This document shows positions 17,569 to 26,931 of a DNA stretch of 64,000 nucleotides, in pieces. This stretch comes from a virus. Every line of letters starts with the position of its first letter. Positions within the stretch are counted from its first letter, which is position 1. A model generated the notes under the pieces. The model was not told where the DNA came from, made no database searches, and saw nothing but the letters and a program-made list of their open reading frames with translations. The position numbers and the translations under genes are program-made. The DNA is taken from the IMG/VR virus record IMGVR_UViG_3300010371_000030, positions 41,833 to 105,832 of that record. One strand, 5' to 3'.

Positions 17569-17978
17569 GTGCCTCGGACGGGTTGGCGATCCTTGAAGAA
17601 TGCCTTGACCATGGCCGCTCCGAACGCACTGGGATAGTGCGCCATCGGCTCCAGCCGGGCGATGTACACCTCGCGCGTCACCATGTTGGGCCCATCCCCG
17701 AAGGTGACAAAACGATCGTCAATGTGTAGGGTGATGTTCAGGAAGCGCAGATCCAGCGTACGAAAGACCACATAGCCGTCGGAATCGTCCTGCGTACCAA
17801 TACGAGTGATGTCCAGACCGGCTTCCGTTCCCCAGAACACCTGTCCTTGGCAGTAGACCGTGTCGCCGAACGTCCCGCCCTGGACGGGCTCCCGATAGCC
17901 AGGATCTTCCTCGGCCACGCCCCTCTGAAAGGACTGGATGCCAATTCGGACGGGGTGCTGAAGGTTGGGCGAGGTCAT
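17565..17978 (-). CDS. Head-tail joining/neck protein candidate
   Basis: A 137-residue beta-rich protein (TFGDTVYCQGQVFWGTEAGL, FRTLDLRFLNITLHIDDRF). The ATG chosen overlaps the previous stop as ATGA; a longer start would overrun that gene by 99 bases. Its place between connector and completion genes suggests a minor neck or stopper protein. No family recognised. Confidence 0.6.
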   Translation of the reverse strand: MTSPNLQHPVRIGIQSFQRGVAEEDPGYREPVQGGTFGDTVYCQGQVFWGTEAGLDITRIGTQDDSDGYVVFRTLDLRFLNITLHIDDRFVTFGDGPNMVTREVYIARLEPMAHYPSAFGAAMVKAFFKDRQPVRGT

Positions 17979-18772
17979 CGGATGTAACTGACGTTGGCTG
18001 GCGCGGCCATCGCGATGGGCGAACGGTAAGCCTTCATCGTGAGGAGCACCTCTGGATTGTTCGTCCACCCGGCCCATGCCGACGGCCGGACAGTCTTGGT
18101 GTTCCCACCGGCGAGCACATACTTGATGTAGTGCCCATCGGTCCCTTCCTCCTGGATGTTCCCGAGCACCGGAGGAAGGGGCGGAGCGGGGCTGGCCGGA
18201 TTCACGTACACCGGGGTGAGCAGTTTCTCCAGCGTCAGAAGCAGCATCGCACGCTTGATGGGCTCGGGCACAGAGCCGTCCGGCTCTGTGTAGCCGAAGG
18301 TGCCATTGACCACCTGGTTCTGACGCCCTTTGCGGAACAGCATCCGACCAATCTGCATCGGCGCGACATAGATGTCCATGTCGCCGTGCCTATTGTCGAG
18401 CAGCTTGATCCGCGGGTTGTCCCGGTCTGCAGGGTTGTTGTACACTCGATAGTACATGCGATCCAGCGGGCATTCGCCCGGCACGTCCCACATCGAGTTG
18501 AGCCAGAGTTGGTCGACAGAGATGATCGCGACGGGCAGATGAAGCGCGTCGCTGTCAGTCCCATCGAACACCATCTGAAGTCGCTGTGGATAGAACCACT
18601 GGCGAGTCGCGCGCTCGATGTACGCCTGCGCCAGGCGAATGGCGCCCACGATCTGTAGGTCGGTGACCGTGTCCGGAATGCCCACCGCCCGTACATCCGA
18701 CACATCGATGTACGGGAGCGGCGGAAACGGCGCCGGAGCGGGCGGAGGGAACGGAGGCACGGACCCGCTCAT
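17975..18772 (-). CDS. Head-tail connector (gp6-like)
   Basis: A 265-residue protein with a Pro-rich N-terminal 20 residues, then the connector helix pattern VTDLQIVGAIRLAQAYIERA at ~36-55. This is followed by a RQWFYPQRLQMVFDG strand typical of HK97 gp6/SPP1 gp15-like adaptors that sit under the portal. A second alpha/beta segment ends in a basic region. Good match of motif and position. Confidence 0.65.
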   Translation of the reverse strand: MSGSVPPFPPPAPAPFPPLPYIDVSDVRAVGIPDTVTDLQIVGAIRLAQAYIERATRQWFYPQRLQMVFDGTDSDALHLPVAIISVDQLWLNSMWDVPGECPLDRMYYRVYNNPADRDNPRIKLLDNRHGDMDIYVAPMQIGRMLFRKGRQNQVVNGTFGYTEPDGSVPEPIKRAMLLLTLEKLLTPVYVNPASPAPPLPPVLGNIQEEGTDGHYIKYVLAGGNTKTVRPSAWAGWTNNPEVLLTMKAYRSPIAMAAPANVSYIR

Positions 18773-18775
18773 GGC

Positions 18776-19246
18776 TCAGAGCACTCCGGACCAGAGCGCC
18801 TTGTTCACCGGCGCCCAACCATCGGCGCCCTGCCCCGGGATGGGCTCCGCGTGCTCCACGGGGCCGCCTTTGCCCTTGTACGTCTTGACGACCGTCTTGG
18901 GCTTGTAAGTGGTGACGCGCTGAACTTCGGACAGGTTGCTGAAGGTGAACACGCCCGTTTCGGCGTCGCGTTCGTACGTAGCGGCGCTGTACATGTACTT
19001 GCCGCGCTTGTCCTCGCTCTTGCTGTAGATGTTGACGCTGAGGACGACCACCGAGGAATACACGTCCACCACGTACGCGTAATCCTGCTTGGGGTCCATC
19101 TTCAGCTGATCCATCACCCACTTGCGCGCGGCGTCGCTCATCGCCTGGGTGAAGTCCTGAACGGACTCCCCTGTCACGAGCGGGATGTTGGCCTTGTGGA
19201 CCACCGTCTCGTGCGTTACCTGCTTCTGTTCACCTTGGTCGCTCAT
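18776..19246 (-). CDS. Head-cluster protein with conserved C-terminal peptide
   Basis: A 156-residue alpha/beta protein of unknown function. Its last 11 residues, PVNKALWSGVL, nearly repeat the last residues of the scaffold-like protein encoded 3 kb away (PVKKSLWNGVL). This suggests both tails bind the same partner in the prohead. The body includes YAYVVDVYSSVVVLSVNIYS. It lies between small head genes and the connector. Confidence 0.65.
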   Translation of the reverse strand: MSDQGEQKQVTHETVVHKANIPLVTGESVQDFTQAMSDAARKWVMDQLKMDPKQDYAYVVDVYSSVVVLSVNIYSKSEDKRGKYMYSAATYERDAETGVFTFSNLSEVQRVTTYKPKTVVKTYKGKGGPVEHAEPIPGQGADGWAPVNKALWSGVL

Positions 19247-19319
19247 GGTCGCTTCCCTTCGCTTGTCGATTGTCGCCTAAACAGTGGCGACGGACAAGCC
19301 GCGGAGCGCCGGGAGCGAG

Positions 19320-19658
19320 CTAGCGCGGGCGACCTACACGAGACATGGCGATGCGCATGGACGCGCAATTCTTGTGAGACATGACTACCAACTTGACGCC
19401 ATTGGCAACGATGGTCAATCGTTCGCCGCCGTTCTGCCCGACGTCAGGCGCTACACACTCCATCCGAATAGACGGGTGATCGAAGCCAACGGGGCGAATG
19501 ATGCTGGCTTGGTATCCGTGTGGTGACACCATCGTTACGGCCGTCAACGACAGCTGTACTTCAGAACGCGCGAGCTTTGGAAGCCACTCGCGCGCCTGAT
19601 CCTCGCTGGCTAGGTCGACCGCTACGGTGCGGCCATCGTCGTGGTGGAGCTTGAACAT
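19320..19658 (-). CDS. Small hypothetical protein in head cluster
   Basis: A 112-residue protein starting MFKLHHDDGRTVAVDLASED. The first half resembles short phage proteins that modify or sense a small domain (acidic/amphipathic helix followed by strands). No motif recognised. The ATG is 25 bases from the next upstream stop. Confidence 0.55.
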   Translation of the reverse strand: MFKLHHDDGRTVAVDLASEDQAREWLPKLARSEVQLSLTAVTMVSPHGYQASIIRPVGFDHPSIRMECVAPDVGQNGGERLTIVANGVKLVVMSHKNCASMRIAMSRVGRPR

Positions 19659-19683
19659 CGCGCAACCGGATGCGCGCGGCGAG

Positions 19684-20241
19684 TCACTTCTTGTGGAACG
19701 GGTTGCCGTCCGACTTGGCCTCCGGCGCAGTCGGCGAAGCGGCGACCGGGGCAGGCGTCGAGACGGCCGGAGCGGGCTCGGGCTGCGCCGGAGGCGTGGC
19801 GGGAGCGACTGCGGTGGACTCGGGCTTGGCCGCGGCGGCCGGACCGCCGGACTGCGCCGGAGGCGTGGCGGGACGCACGATGTCGAGGATCACGACCTGC
19901 TTGGCCATGCCCGGCGCCTTCTGGAGCAGGTTCAGCTCGTCCTTGGTCACGGTGCGCGTGGAGTTGGGCTGAACGTGAAAGGCGCCAGTCCGCCCCTCCG
20001 CCCGCTTGATCTTCGCCGGCATCTCCACCTGGATCACCGGCGCCGTCGGGCGGAACTGGATGTGATACAGCTGGTCGGGCGTGTGGTCCGCGGCCACGCG
20101 CGACACGCGCTCCATCACCGGCCTGTGACGACCGCCGCCGCCGCTCATCGTGTAGGTTCCACCACCGCTCTCCTGTACGACGTCGACACCATCGACGCAC
20201 AGGACCGCACCCACCGCCACGCTGTTCACGTTCGCCGACAT
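19684..20241 (-). CDS. Head-cluster protein with Ala/Pro-rich tail
   Basis: A 185-residue protein. Residues 1-125 are a compact beta-rich domain (YHIQFRPTAPVIQVEMPAKI). Residues 125-175 are a Pro/Ala linker ending in SDGNPFHKK. It is six bases downstream of the acidic-linker gene. A decoration or head-fibre-type protein is possible. No family recognised. Confidence 0.6.
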   Translation of the reverse strand: MSANVNSVAVGAVLCVDGVDVVQESGGGTYTMSGGGGRHRPVMERVSRVAADHTPDQLYHIQFRPTAPVIQVEMPAKIKRAEGRTGAFHVQPNSTRTVTKDELNLLQKAPGMAKQVVILDIVRPATPPAQSGGPAAAAKPESTAVAPATPPAQPEPAPAVSTPAPVAASPTAPEAKSDGNPFHKK

Positions 20242-20247
20242 GGCCCC

Positions 20248-20781
20248 TCACTCCTCGGCCGGAGTCACCGCCGCCATCATGGCGTCGATGATGGCCGTCT
20301 TGGTCATGCTGAGGTTGATCTTGACGCCCATGGCGGGCAACCCGTCCGCCTGGGCTCGCTGGATGAGTTGGCTCTTGTTGAGCACTTCCAGCTCCGCGCG
20401 AGCGTACGACGGCAGCGCCGTGGGCTCGCCCTCCGTGGTCTCCTCGGCCGGCTCCTCGCCCTCGGACGCCTCGGGCTCTCCCTCGGCCGGCTCCTCGGAC
20501 TCGTCTGCTGCCTCGGTGCCACCCTCCTGCTCCTCGGAATCGGGCGCGGCTTCGTCGGCCTGCTCGACAGGCTCGGGCGCCTTCGTGCTGGCAGCGCGCG
20601 CGTCGAGGGAGCCCGACAGGATCGTGATCTCCACGCACCCACAGGACATGTAATGCCTGATCTCGGCGGGGTTGGCGGAGATGATGGACGAGCCCTTGAG
20701 GAGGGTGCGCCCATTGCTGGTGAACGACTGCGGGCCCGTCTCCTTGATCTGGATACGGGCGCTGAGAGGTGCATGTGCCAT
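20248..20781 (-). CDS. Head-cluster protein with acidic linker and SAP-like C-terminus
   Basis: A 177-residue protein. The N-terminal 60 residues are compact. Residues 65-120 are nearly all Glu/Ala/Pro/Ser (EEPAEGEPEASEGEEPAEE). The last 45 residues form a helix-extended-helix (LNKSQLIQRAQADGLPAMGV) similar to SAP/Rho-N folds that bind nucleic acid. Its ribosome site is GGAGATCAGCC-ATG, seen before several other genes. It follows the capsid gene after a stem-loop. Confidence 0.6.
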   Translation of the reverse strand: MAHAPLSARIQIKETGPQSFTSNGRTLLKGSSIISANPAEIRHYMSCGCVEITILSGSLDARAASTKAPEPVEQADEAAPDSEEQEGGTEAADESEEPAEGEPEASEGEEPAEETTEGEPTALPSYARAELEVLNKSQLIQRAQADGLPAMGVKINLSMTKTAIIDAMMAAVTPAEE

Positions 20782-20808
20782 GGCTGATCTCCCGGGGCGC
20801 TCGGGCGA

Positions 20809-20834
20809 CGCCCCGCCATTACGTCAGCGGGGCG
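20809..20834. repeat. Stem-loop after the major capsid gene
   Basis: CGCCCCGC and GCGGGGCG form an 8-bp stem with a 10-base loop, directly 3' of the capsid gene. There is no U-tract. It may moderate read-through or protect the capsid transcript end. Confidence 0.5.
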
Positions 20835-20853
20835 CCGTCGCGAGCAGCGGAGG

Positions 20854-22059
20854 CTACAGGTTGAGACCGATGTTGTGCCCGTAGGCCACGGCGTCGACTT
20901 CCTCCAGCTGGACGTCGACCTTGGTGGTGATGGCGTACTGGTTCACGCCCTTGAAGATGTCGCGATCCTTCTCGATGCGGACGTCGCGACCGATGCCGAT
21001 GATCATGTTGTCCTTGTGGGTCAGCATGATCGTCGGGTTGGACTGGTAGGTGACCTTGACGGTCGCCCCGCTGCTGATGCCGCCGCCGACGCGCGTGATG
21101 CCGCCGCCGCTGTAGTCCACCGTGTAGTCGGTGTTCTCCACGTACGGCGTGACGGGCGTGTTCCCGAGCGTCACGGGGGTGACGACCACGTTGGTCACGG
21201 GCCCGTGGAGGAGCGACGTCTTGGTGGTGCCGGTGAGGACGATGTGCTCCACGACGATGGGCTGGAGCGCCCAGAGCGGGACGGGCACCGCCTTGATCCC
21301 GAACGGGCCCTGGAGCTGATCGGGCGTCTGGGTGGCCGCGTCGTCACCGAGCTTGCCGATGCGCGTGGCCATCTTCTCCTGGAACATCTGCCACAGGTCC
21401 GGGCTGAGGAACCAGCGCAGGTCCTGGAGGCGCCGACGGAACTTGATCGGCAGAGCGCGCATGATCTTGCCGAACACGCTCAGACCGATGTTCTGCCCCT
21501 GGAGGTCCACGACGTGGCCGGTCATGCCCAGCTTCTGCCAACCGTCGACCAGCGCCACGAAGGTGTCCTTGATGTAGCGCGTGCTGTCGCCGCCGTCGAT
21601 GAGGTCGGACTCCAGGCGAGCGGGACCGAGCTTGTTGCCGGTGATGTACTGCTCCTCCAGGTCGTTGCCCGTCTGGGTCGCCATGAGGCGCACGATGGTG
21701 TCTTCGACATCGCGCCCCTCGATGTTGATCTCCGCGAAGATGTCGCTGATCTCGAAAGGCGTCATGACCTCGTGCGGCTGGAGGGTCACCTTGGAGGTGG
21801 TGACGCCGCGACGGCGGCGCGGATCGGTCGCCTCCGACTTGGCCATGGCCGCGCGCTTCCCGACGCCGATCTTGTCGATCTCCAACGTCTCGTTGGTGAA
21901 GCGCACCACGCGAGCGTTGTTGCGAAGGATGGTGATGTCGATGACGTAATCGATGAACTTGTTCGACTGCGCCGGGTTGAGCTTGCCTGCCGTGGCCAGC
22001 GCGTCGGTGGTGACCACCGCCTTGTTGACCAACTCTTCGTTCGTGACGCCCGTGCTCAT
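20854..22059 (-). CDS. Major capsid protein
   Basis: A 401-residue HK97-fold capsid protein of the P2 gpN-like group. Typical parts are an N-terminal helix (SNKFIDYVIDITILRNNARV), the conserved EIDKIGVGKRAAMAKSEATD segment, an E-loop/P-domain stretch (EVMTPFEISDIFAEINIEGR) and RWFLSPDLWQMF near 225. A C-terminal insertion (~270-340) is Thr/Gly-rich and resembles an added beta domain. The preceding scaffold-like and protease genes complete the head module. Confidence 0.85.
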   Translation of the reverse strand: MSTGVTNEELVNKAVVTTDALATAGKLNPAQSNKFIDYVIDITILRNNARVVRFTNETLEIDKIGVGKRAAMAKSEATDPRRRRGVTTSKVTLQPHEVMTPFEISDIFAEINIEGRDVEDTIVRLMATQTGNDLEEQYITGNKLGPARLESDLIDGGDSTRYIKDTFVALVDGWQKLGMTGHVVDLQGQNIGLSVFGKIMRALPIKFRRRLQDLRWFLSPDLWQMFQEKMATRIGKLGDDAATQTPDQLQGPFGIKAVPVPLWALQPIVVEHIVLTGTTKTSLLHGPVTNVVVTPVTLGNTPVTPYVENTDYTVDYSGGGITRVGGGISSGATVKVTYQSNPTIMLTHKDNMIIGIGRDVRIEKDRDIFKGVNQYAITTKVDVQLEEVDAVAYGHNIGLNL

Positions 22060-22114
22060 GATCGGTCTCTCCTCTTGGTCTATCGTCCTGTGTCCGCTGC
22101 CCCTGGTCGCCTGG

Positions 22115-23074
22115 TTACAGGACGCCGTTCCAGAGGGACTTCTTCACCGGCGTGGCGCCGCCCTCGCCTCCGCCCTCGGAGTTGCCGGCGGGGCGCGCCT
22201 TCTTGACGTCGGCCACCTCGCCTTCGATCTTGGCGAAGCGCGGCTCCAGCCCCTTGGCGACCGCCGCGGCGATGTCCTCGACGGTGAGGCTCTTGGACAC
22301 CTCCATGCCGCCCGGAGCCGGCTTGATCTCGCTGGGGGTCGACACCGAGGTGGCATTGGGCAAGTTCTTGCCCGGACCGCCCGCGATGGGGTGGTCGCTG
22401 TCCGGGGCGACGTCGCCCACCAGCTCGTCCAGGAGCCCCTTGAGCGCCTTGAGCTTGCCCACGCGCTCGGGCGTCATGTGCTTGGCCTTGACGATGAGCG
22501 CAGCGAGACCATCCATGGTGAGCGGCGCGTCGCCCTCGTCGCCCTTCTTGGTCTTGGCCTCTTTGGTGTCCTTGTTCTTGGCGCCGTCCACGTCGGTCGC
22601 CGCGCCGCCCGGCCCGGAGCCCGCGTTGGGCTTCTTGTTCGGCTTGGGCGCGGTCTCCTCGTCCGTCTCGTTGGGCGACACGAGCTTCATCGTGAGGTCC
22701 ACGCCGGACTTCTTGGCCTTCTCCTCCATGTCCTTCATCTGCTCGTCGGACATGCCCGCGGCCTTGAGGAACGCCTTGAGCGTCGTGCCCTTGGACTTGT
22801 CGACGTTGACCGTGTCCGGAGGCGAGACGCCGGCCAGCGCCGCGACGTTGGCGACGATGGCGGTGACCTCCTTGAGGATGTCGACCGTTGCATCGCCACC
22901 GCCTGCCGCCTTGACCACGACCTTCTCCGTGCCCTGTTCCTGGGTGCCCATCTCTGCCTCCGTCTGGCCCTTGTCTTTGGTGACGAGCCATTCCTGTTCA
23001 TTGGCTGGCTCGCCAACCAGGCTCACCTCGCCCACCGCGAGCTTCAAGAATCGCCTGGCTGCTTTCTCGCTCAT
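22115..23074 (-). CDS. Scaffold-like head protein with conserved C-terminal peptide
   Basis: A 319-residue charged protein between the protease and the capsid gene, the usual place for a scaffold. It starts with LKLAVGEVSLVGEPANEQEW, a segment related to the N-terminal pattern of XkdF/prohead-protease proteins ('VSLV..PAN...'). The long middle is Lys/Glu/Gly/Pro-rich with short helices. It ends in PVKKSLWNGVL, shared with another head-cluster protein. Overlaps the protease gene by ATGA. Confidence 0.6.
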   Translation of the reverse strand: MSEKAARRFLKLAVGEVSLVGEPANEQEWLVTKDKGQTEAEMGTQEQGTEKVVVKAAGGGDATVDILKEVTAIVANVAALAGVSPPDTVNVDKSKGTTLKAFLKAAGMSDEQMKDMEEKAKKSGVDLTMKLVSPNETDEETAPKPNKKPNAGSGPGGAATDVDGAKNKDTKEAKTKKGDEGDAPLTMDGLAALIVKAKHMTPERVGKLKALKGLLDELVGDVAPDSDHPIAGGPGKNLPNATSVSTPSEIKPAPGGMEVSKSLTVEDIAAAVAKGLEPRFAKIEGEVADVKKARPAGNSEGGGEGGATPVKKSLWNGVL

Positions 23075-23901
23075 AGAAGTTGCGTCCCGTTGGTGCCCGC
23101 GTTGGATGCATCGGCGGGCAGCTTCTTGACCGTCGCCTTACCACCGATGCTGAAGCCCTTGATCTTGCCAGCCTTGACCAGTTTCCACACCGCGGCGTCG
23201 AGCACCTTGACCGTCATGATCCAGGAGCCAGCCTTGATCTGTGTCGTTCCGATGGTCAGGTCCAGAGGTGCGATCCAACTCTCCACGAGCGCGAATCGCC
23301 CCTGCCAATTCTTGAAGTCCTTGTGCTGGAAGCCGAGTTTGGTGACGACGTTGTAGCCCGCCACGAAGGCATGGGCCGCCTCCTGGATGACATCCGCGTC
23401 ATAGATGTCAGCTTGGGCGTCGGTTTTCTCCGGGGCGAGGACCAGCCCCGTGACCAGCTGTTTTTCGTCGTTGGACTTGATGATACTGACGTCCAGAACG
23501 ACATCCACGCTCTTAGTTGTGGCAGCCTCGCTCTCCCGGATGGCGTTCTCCTGGTCGATGGCGCCTTGTTTGGAGTCGTGCTTGCCGAGCACGCGCGAAC
23601 CGTCTTGGGTGTACAGCACCCACTTGTCGCCTTCGTGCTTGATGTGCTTGGTCACCGCGTCGGCGCCGTCGTCGGCCGGCTCGCCCCATGGCTCGTCGCA
23701 CTTACACGTCCCCGCATCGGACTTGGCACAGTCGCACTTCTTGGTCGGCGGGTTGACCCCGGAGGCGCCCATGCCCTGCTTGGGCAGCAGCTTGCCAGCC
23801 TCGGCCAGCGAATCCGACGTGGCTCCACCGCCCTTCGTGATATCCACGATGCGTAGGAGTCCGCCGACGATGTTCTGGTACAGGGTTTCCGCCGTCTCCA
23901 C
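23071..23901 (-). CDS. Prohead protease, XkdF-like
   Basis: A 276-residue protein with the XkdF-like putative serine protease region at ~135-255. Diagnostic pieces are KQLVTGLVLAPEKTDAQADI, FVAGYNVVTKLGFQHKDF with a candidate catalytic His, VESWIAPLD with a candidate Ser, and GKIKGFSIGG. The N-terminal 60 residues carry a Cys cluster (CDCAKSDAGTCKCDEP) that may bind metal. Residues 80-125 (KWVLYTQDGSRVLGKHDS) resemble a small phage-associated domain. It probably cleaves the scaffold and capsid during maturation. Confidence 0.75.
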   Translation of the reverse strand: METAETLYQNIVGGLLRIVDITKGGGATSDSLAEAGKLLPKQGMGASGVNPPTKKCDCAKSDAGTCKCDEPWGEPADDGADAVTKHIKHEGDKWVLYTQDGSRVLGKHDSKQGAIDQENAIRESEAATTKSVDVVLDVSIIKSNDEKQLVTGLVLAPEKTDAQADIYDADVIQEAAHAFVAGYNVVTKLGFQHKDFKNWQGRFALVESWIAPLDLTIGTTQIKAGSWIMTVKVLDAAVWKLVKAGKIKGFSIGGKATVKKLPADASNAGTNGTQLL

Positions 23902-23935
23902 GAGATGGAGGATACGGCGATGTGGTAGCAGACAC

Positions 23936-25015
23936 CTAGTCGTCGGCCAGATCTGCGTACGTCGTATCAGAGGCGATGTCCACGGTCGACCGGCAGCGGA
24001 AGTGGTACGGTGGAAGTGCCAACCCTTTGTCCGCCAACGCCTTGGACCCGCCCTTGGCCCGGATGGCGCTCATCTTCGCGCTTGATACCCACGGATGGGC
24101 GGCGCGTACTTCGTCGGGCGTCTTGGCCGCTCGGAGCGCCGCCATCTGATTCACACCATCCTGGACGGCGAACGTCGTGCCATTCATGTCCTCACAGAAT
24201 GGCGTCGTGCGACTGTCCATTGGGTTGACAATCTCATACGTCGTCACCTTGATACGTGCGAACGATTCCAGCTGCCCCTGAACACGAGCGTTCGTAACAG
24301 AGTTGGCCGCCAACCCCTCAAAGTAATCCTCGTCTGTACCGCGCCAGCCACCGGGAGCGAAGACACCCTTGAGCTTCTGCTCCACGATGTCTTGAACCAG
24401 CTTACCGGCCGCCTGCCTTCCAAGTCCTTCCAGGAGGGCTTCGCCCACGCCTTCCTTGATGGCCGCGGCGACGTTCTCACCGTAATGCTCGCCAATCCAG
24501 AGCATCTCCTGATTCTGTAGAGCCTCGATGGCGCGCTTGTCTTGGAGATCAAACGACATCTCCAGATTGGCGTCCGGCAACGGCTTCTTGGCCGCTTTAG
24601 CCACCTTGGTCTCGGGCAGAACGTACTGGAGGGAGGCGGACGTCTTGCCCGTGGCCTTCTTGAATCCGGCGATGCGGGCAAGTCTGTACGTCTTGGCGAG
24701 CGACTGTACGTACACCTCCTGTACGTCGCGCGGCCACTTGTCCATCACGGCGTTCACCCGTGACGATGCTTGCGCCCGGGAGCCTCCGCCGATGATGACA
24801 GACTTCGCGGCCAGCGCGGCTTCCTTGGAACGGATTCGCCACTTGGCGAGCAGATACTCACGAAGGCGTTGTTCACCACGAGCGATTCGGGCCACCTCCG
24901 AGATGGCCAGCGCCTTGGCGACCAGCTCGTCTGATCGCTCCACATAGGCGTGTACGATGTCGATGTGCTTGGAACCGCACTCGCACACCAAACGTTCGCG
25001 CACATCCATGGTCAT
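23936..25015 (-). CDS. Phage head morphogenesis protein (SPP1 gp7/Mu gpF-like)
   Basis: A 359-residue minor head protein, normally bound to the portal. The C-terminal family motif is clear: EIVNPMDSRTTPFCEDMNGT near 255 and LPPYHFRCRSTVD near 335. An N-terminal CECGSKH may bind metal. Overlaps the portal gene by ATGA. Confidence 0.85.
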   Translation of the reverse strand: MTMDVRERLVCECGSKHIDIVHAYVERSDELVAKALAISEVARIARGEQRLREYLLAKWRIRSKEAALAAKSVIIGGGSRAQASSRVNAVMDKWPRDVQEVYVQSLAKTYRLARIAGFKKATGKTSASLQYVLPETKVAKAAKKPLPDANLEMSFDLQDKRAIEALQNQEMLWIGEHYGENVAAAIKEGVGEALLEGLGRQAAGKLVQDIVEQKLKGVFAPGGWRGTDEDYFEGLAANSVTNARVQGQLESFARIKVTTYEIVNPMDSRTTPFCEDMNGTTFAVQDGVNQMAALRAAKTPDEVRAAHPWVSSAKMSAIRAKGGSKALADKGLALPPYHFRCRSTVDIASDTTYADLADD

Positions 25016-26931
25016 GCCGCCTTGGCTTGCCTACGAAACAGATCTTCCACCACGCCCTGGAGCGTCAGAAGCTTCTTGGCAACAGACACGTTGTCTTCGT
25101 CGTCGCCGATGACCAACGACAGATCGTCGCCCAGAATCCCCAGCGCCTTCAGCGCGGTGACTTGTTGCCCAGGCTCTGAAGGATCAGCTTCGTTCTTGAC
25201 CGCCTGTGCCATAGTGAGACTGAACGGAACATCGGCCGGGAAGGCATCCGGGAACGGCGGAAGGTCCTGCCCCAGAATCTCTTCCAGCGCCTGACGGGCG
25301 ATACGGGGCGTCATGCCGCCGGTCTTCTCGGCGCCAGCCACGATCTTCACGAGCGCCATGTTGTCGGTCGTGTTGGGCGTGTTCGACTTGAACTGATGGA
25401 AGACCACGCCCATCTCCGGGAAGATGTCCCGGTTCATCATGTCGTCGATGAGCGCGCGCTCCGGCGAGAACACCTGCTCATCGCCCAGCGAGCGCGACGC
25501 CTGGATGGTCGCATAGCTGTAGTCCTGGCTCACGCCGATGAACGCCGGAGGGAGCCGGAACGCCCGGCGAACGCGCTCCGCGTTCTTTTCACGGTACGTG
25601 GTGAATAGCTCATCCGTGCGTTGCGTCTTGACCAGTTCTTTGGCGTCGATCTTCACCTGCCCACCGTCCACGCCGGTGTCCGTCTCGAATGGCTCGCCCT
25701 CCATGATGATGAACTTGGAGTAATTGTCGCTGCCCTGGATGTTCGAGTCGGTGAACGACATCAGGCGATCGATGGTGCCCTGTGTCAGCACGCCGTTGGA
25801 CACCATGATGAGCATCGACGGGATGTTGTTGTTCCTGAACGTGACGTAATTGATCTCCTCGGCCGCCCGGTCGCCAAAGATGGAGAGCAGGTTGCCGATG
25901 TATCGAGGGAGACCATACGGTGTACGGGCGCTGTACAACTTCAGATGGATGATCTCGGTGGCGGGCTTGCGCCCCGCCGGCAGCGGAGGGTACTTGTCGC
26001 CCTTCGGGTCCATGGTTCCATCGGGCCATTTGGCAAACTCGCCCGTCTCACGGTCCATGTTCCTCGGATCCAGGTGCTCCTTGAACCACCTGATCCGGTA
26101 TCCCATCGTCGTGAAGCGCAGGTTAGACGCGGGCCAGACGGCGCGCGTCTGCACGAACGGCCGAAAGCGCCGCCACTCCTTGCGCTTCTTTGCCACCACG
26201 CTGCCATCGAGCTGCAGCTCCAACACAGGACGGTCCACCAGCATCTCATCGAGGTCCAGAATGCCCATCCTCATCTGATACGACGGGATGTGTACGAATC
26301 CGACGATGTTGCCATCAACGTCCCGCAGAACTTCGATGTAGGCGTTGCCCGTCGCTTCCAAGTCGCGCCGGACGCGGCGGCGAAACGCGGTGAATGACTC
26401 CCGCGTGGCGTACGTGAAGAAGTTGGTGAGCATGACGCGCTCGGCATCCGCCTGCTTGCCCAGGTCGCCCGCGCCTTCCGCGTTGCCTTTCGCGTCCATC
26501 TTCAGACGCGACACGTAGCGATGCCCCGTCGCTTCGCAGTTGACCTCCATCGCCTCGATACACTGTCCCAGCTCGGAGTTGTGCTCCACGAGCATAGTCA
26601 GCGTCAGCATGTCAAACGGAGGCTCGATGATCTTGCCGTTGAGAGCCAGTCCGCTCCAAGGATCTTCGGGCAGCACGTTGGACGGCTCCGGGGTGGCCGC
26701 CTTGGTGACGCTCGTCTCCTCCACCATCGAGCGCTCGGCATCGGAGCCCGCCCCGCCCGGCTTACGCTTGACGACATCGATGATCCGAACGCGCACTTGG
26801 CGCACCGCGTCCTGATTGGTCGCGTTGGCCCGAAGAGTTGGACCGCTCGTTTGACCCGGCACCTCCAGGTCAATCGTTTTGTCCTTGATGACCGTAGTCT
26901 CGCTGGCGCCCTTGCTCTTGTCGTCGCTCAT
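25012..26931 (-). CDS. Portal protein
   Basis: A 639-residue portal of the PBSX/Mu-like group. Indicators are MLVEHNSELGQCIEAMEVNC near 115, the NAYIEVLRDVDGNIVGFVHI strand near 205, YGLPRYIGNLLSIFGDRAAE near 340, and RRAFRLPPAFIGVSQDYSYA near 455. The N-terminal 100 residues are a charged extension. It forms the dodecameric DNA channel at one capsid vertex. The start codon shares one base with the terminase stop. Confidence 0.9.
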   Translation of the reverse strand: MSDDKSKGASETTVIKDKTIDLEVPGQTSGPTLRANATNQDAVRQVRVRIIDVVKRKPGGAGSDAERSMVEETSVTKAATPEPSNVLPEDPWSGLALNGKIIEPPFDMLTLTMLVEHNSELGQCIEAMEVNCEATGHRYVSRLKMDAKGNAEGAGDLGKQADAERVMLTNFFTYATRESFTAFRRRVRRDLEATGNAYIEVLRDVDGNIVGFVHIPSYQMRMGILDLDEMLVDRPVLELQLDGSVVAKKRKEWRRFRPFVQTRAVWPASNLRFTTMGYRIRWFKEHLDPRNMDRETGEFAKWPDGTMDPKGDKYPPLPAGRKPATEIIHLKLYSARTPYGLPRYIGNLLSIFGDRAAEEINYVTFRNNNIPSMLIMVSNGVLTQGTIDRLMSFTDSNIQGSDNYSKFIIMEGEPFETDTGVDGGQVKIDAKELVKTQRTDELFTTYREKNAERVRRAFRLPPAFIGVSQDYSYATIQASRSLGDEQVFSPERALIDDMMNRDIFPEMGVVFHQFKSNTPNTTDNMALVKIVAGAEKTGGMTPRIARQALEEILGQDLPPFPDAFPADVPFSLTMAQAVKNEADPSEPGQQVTALKALGILGDDLSLVIGDDEDNVSVAKKLLTLQGVVEDLFRRQAKAA

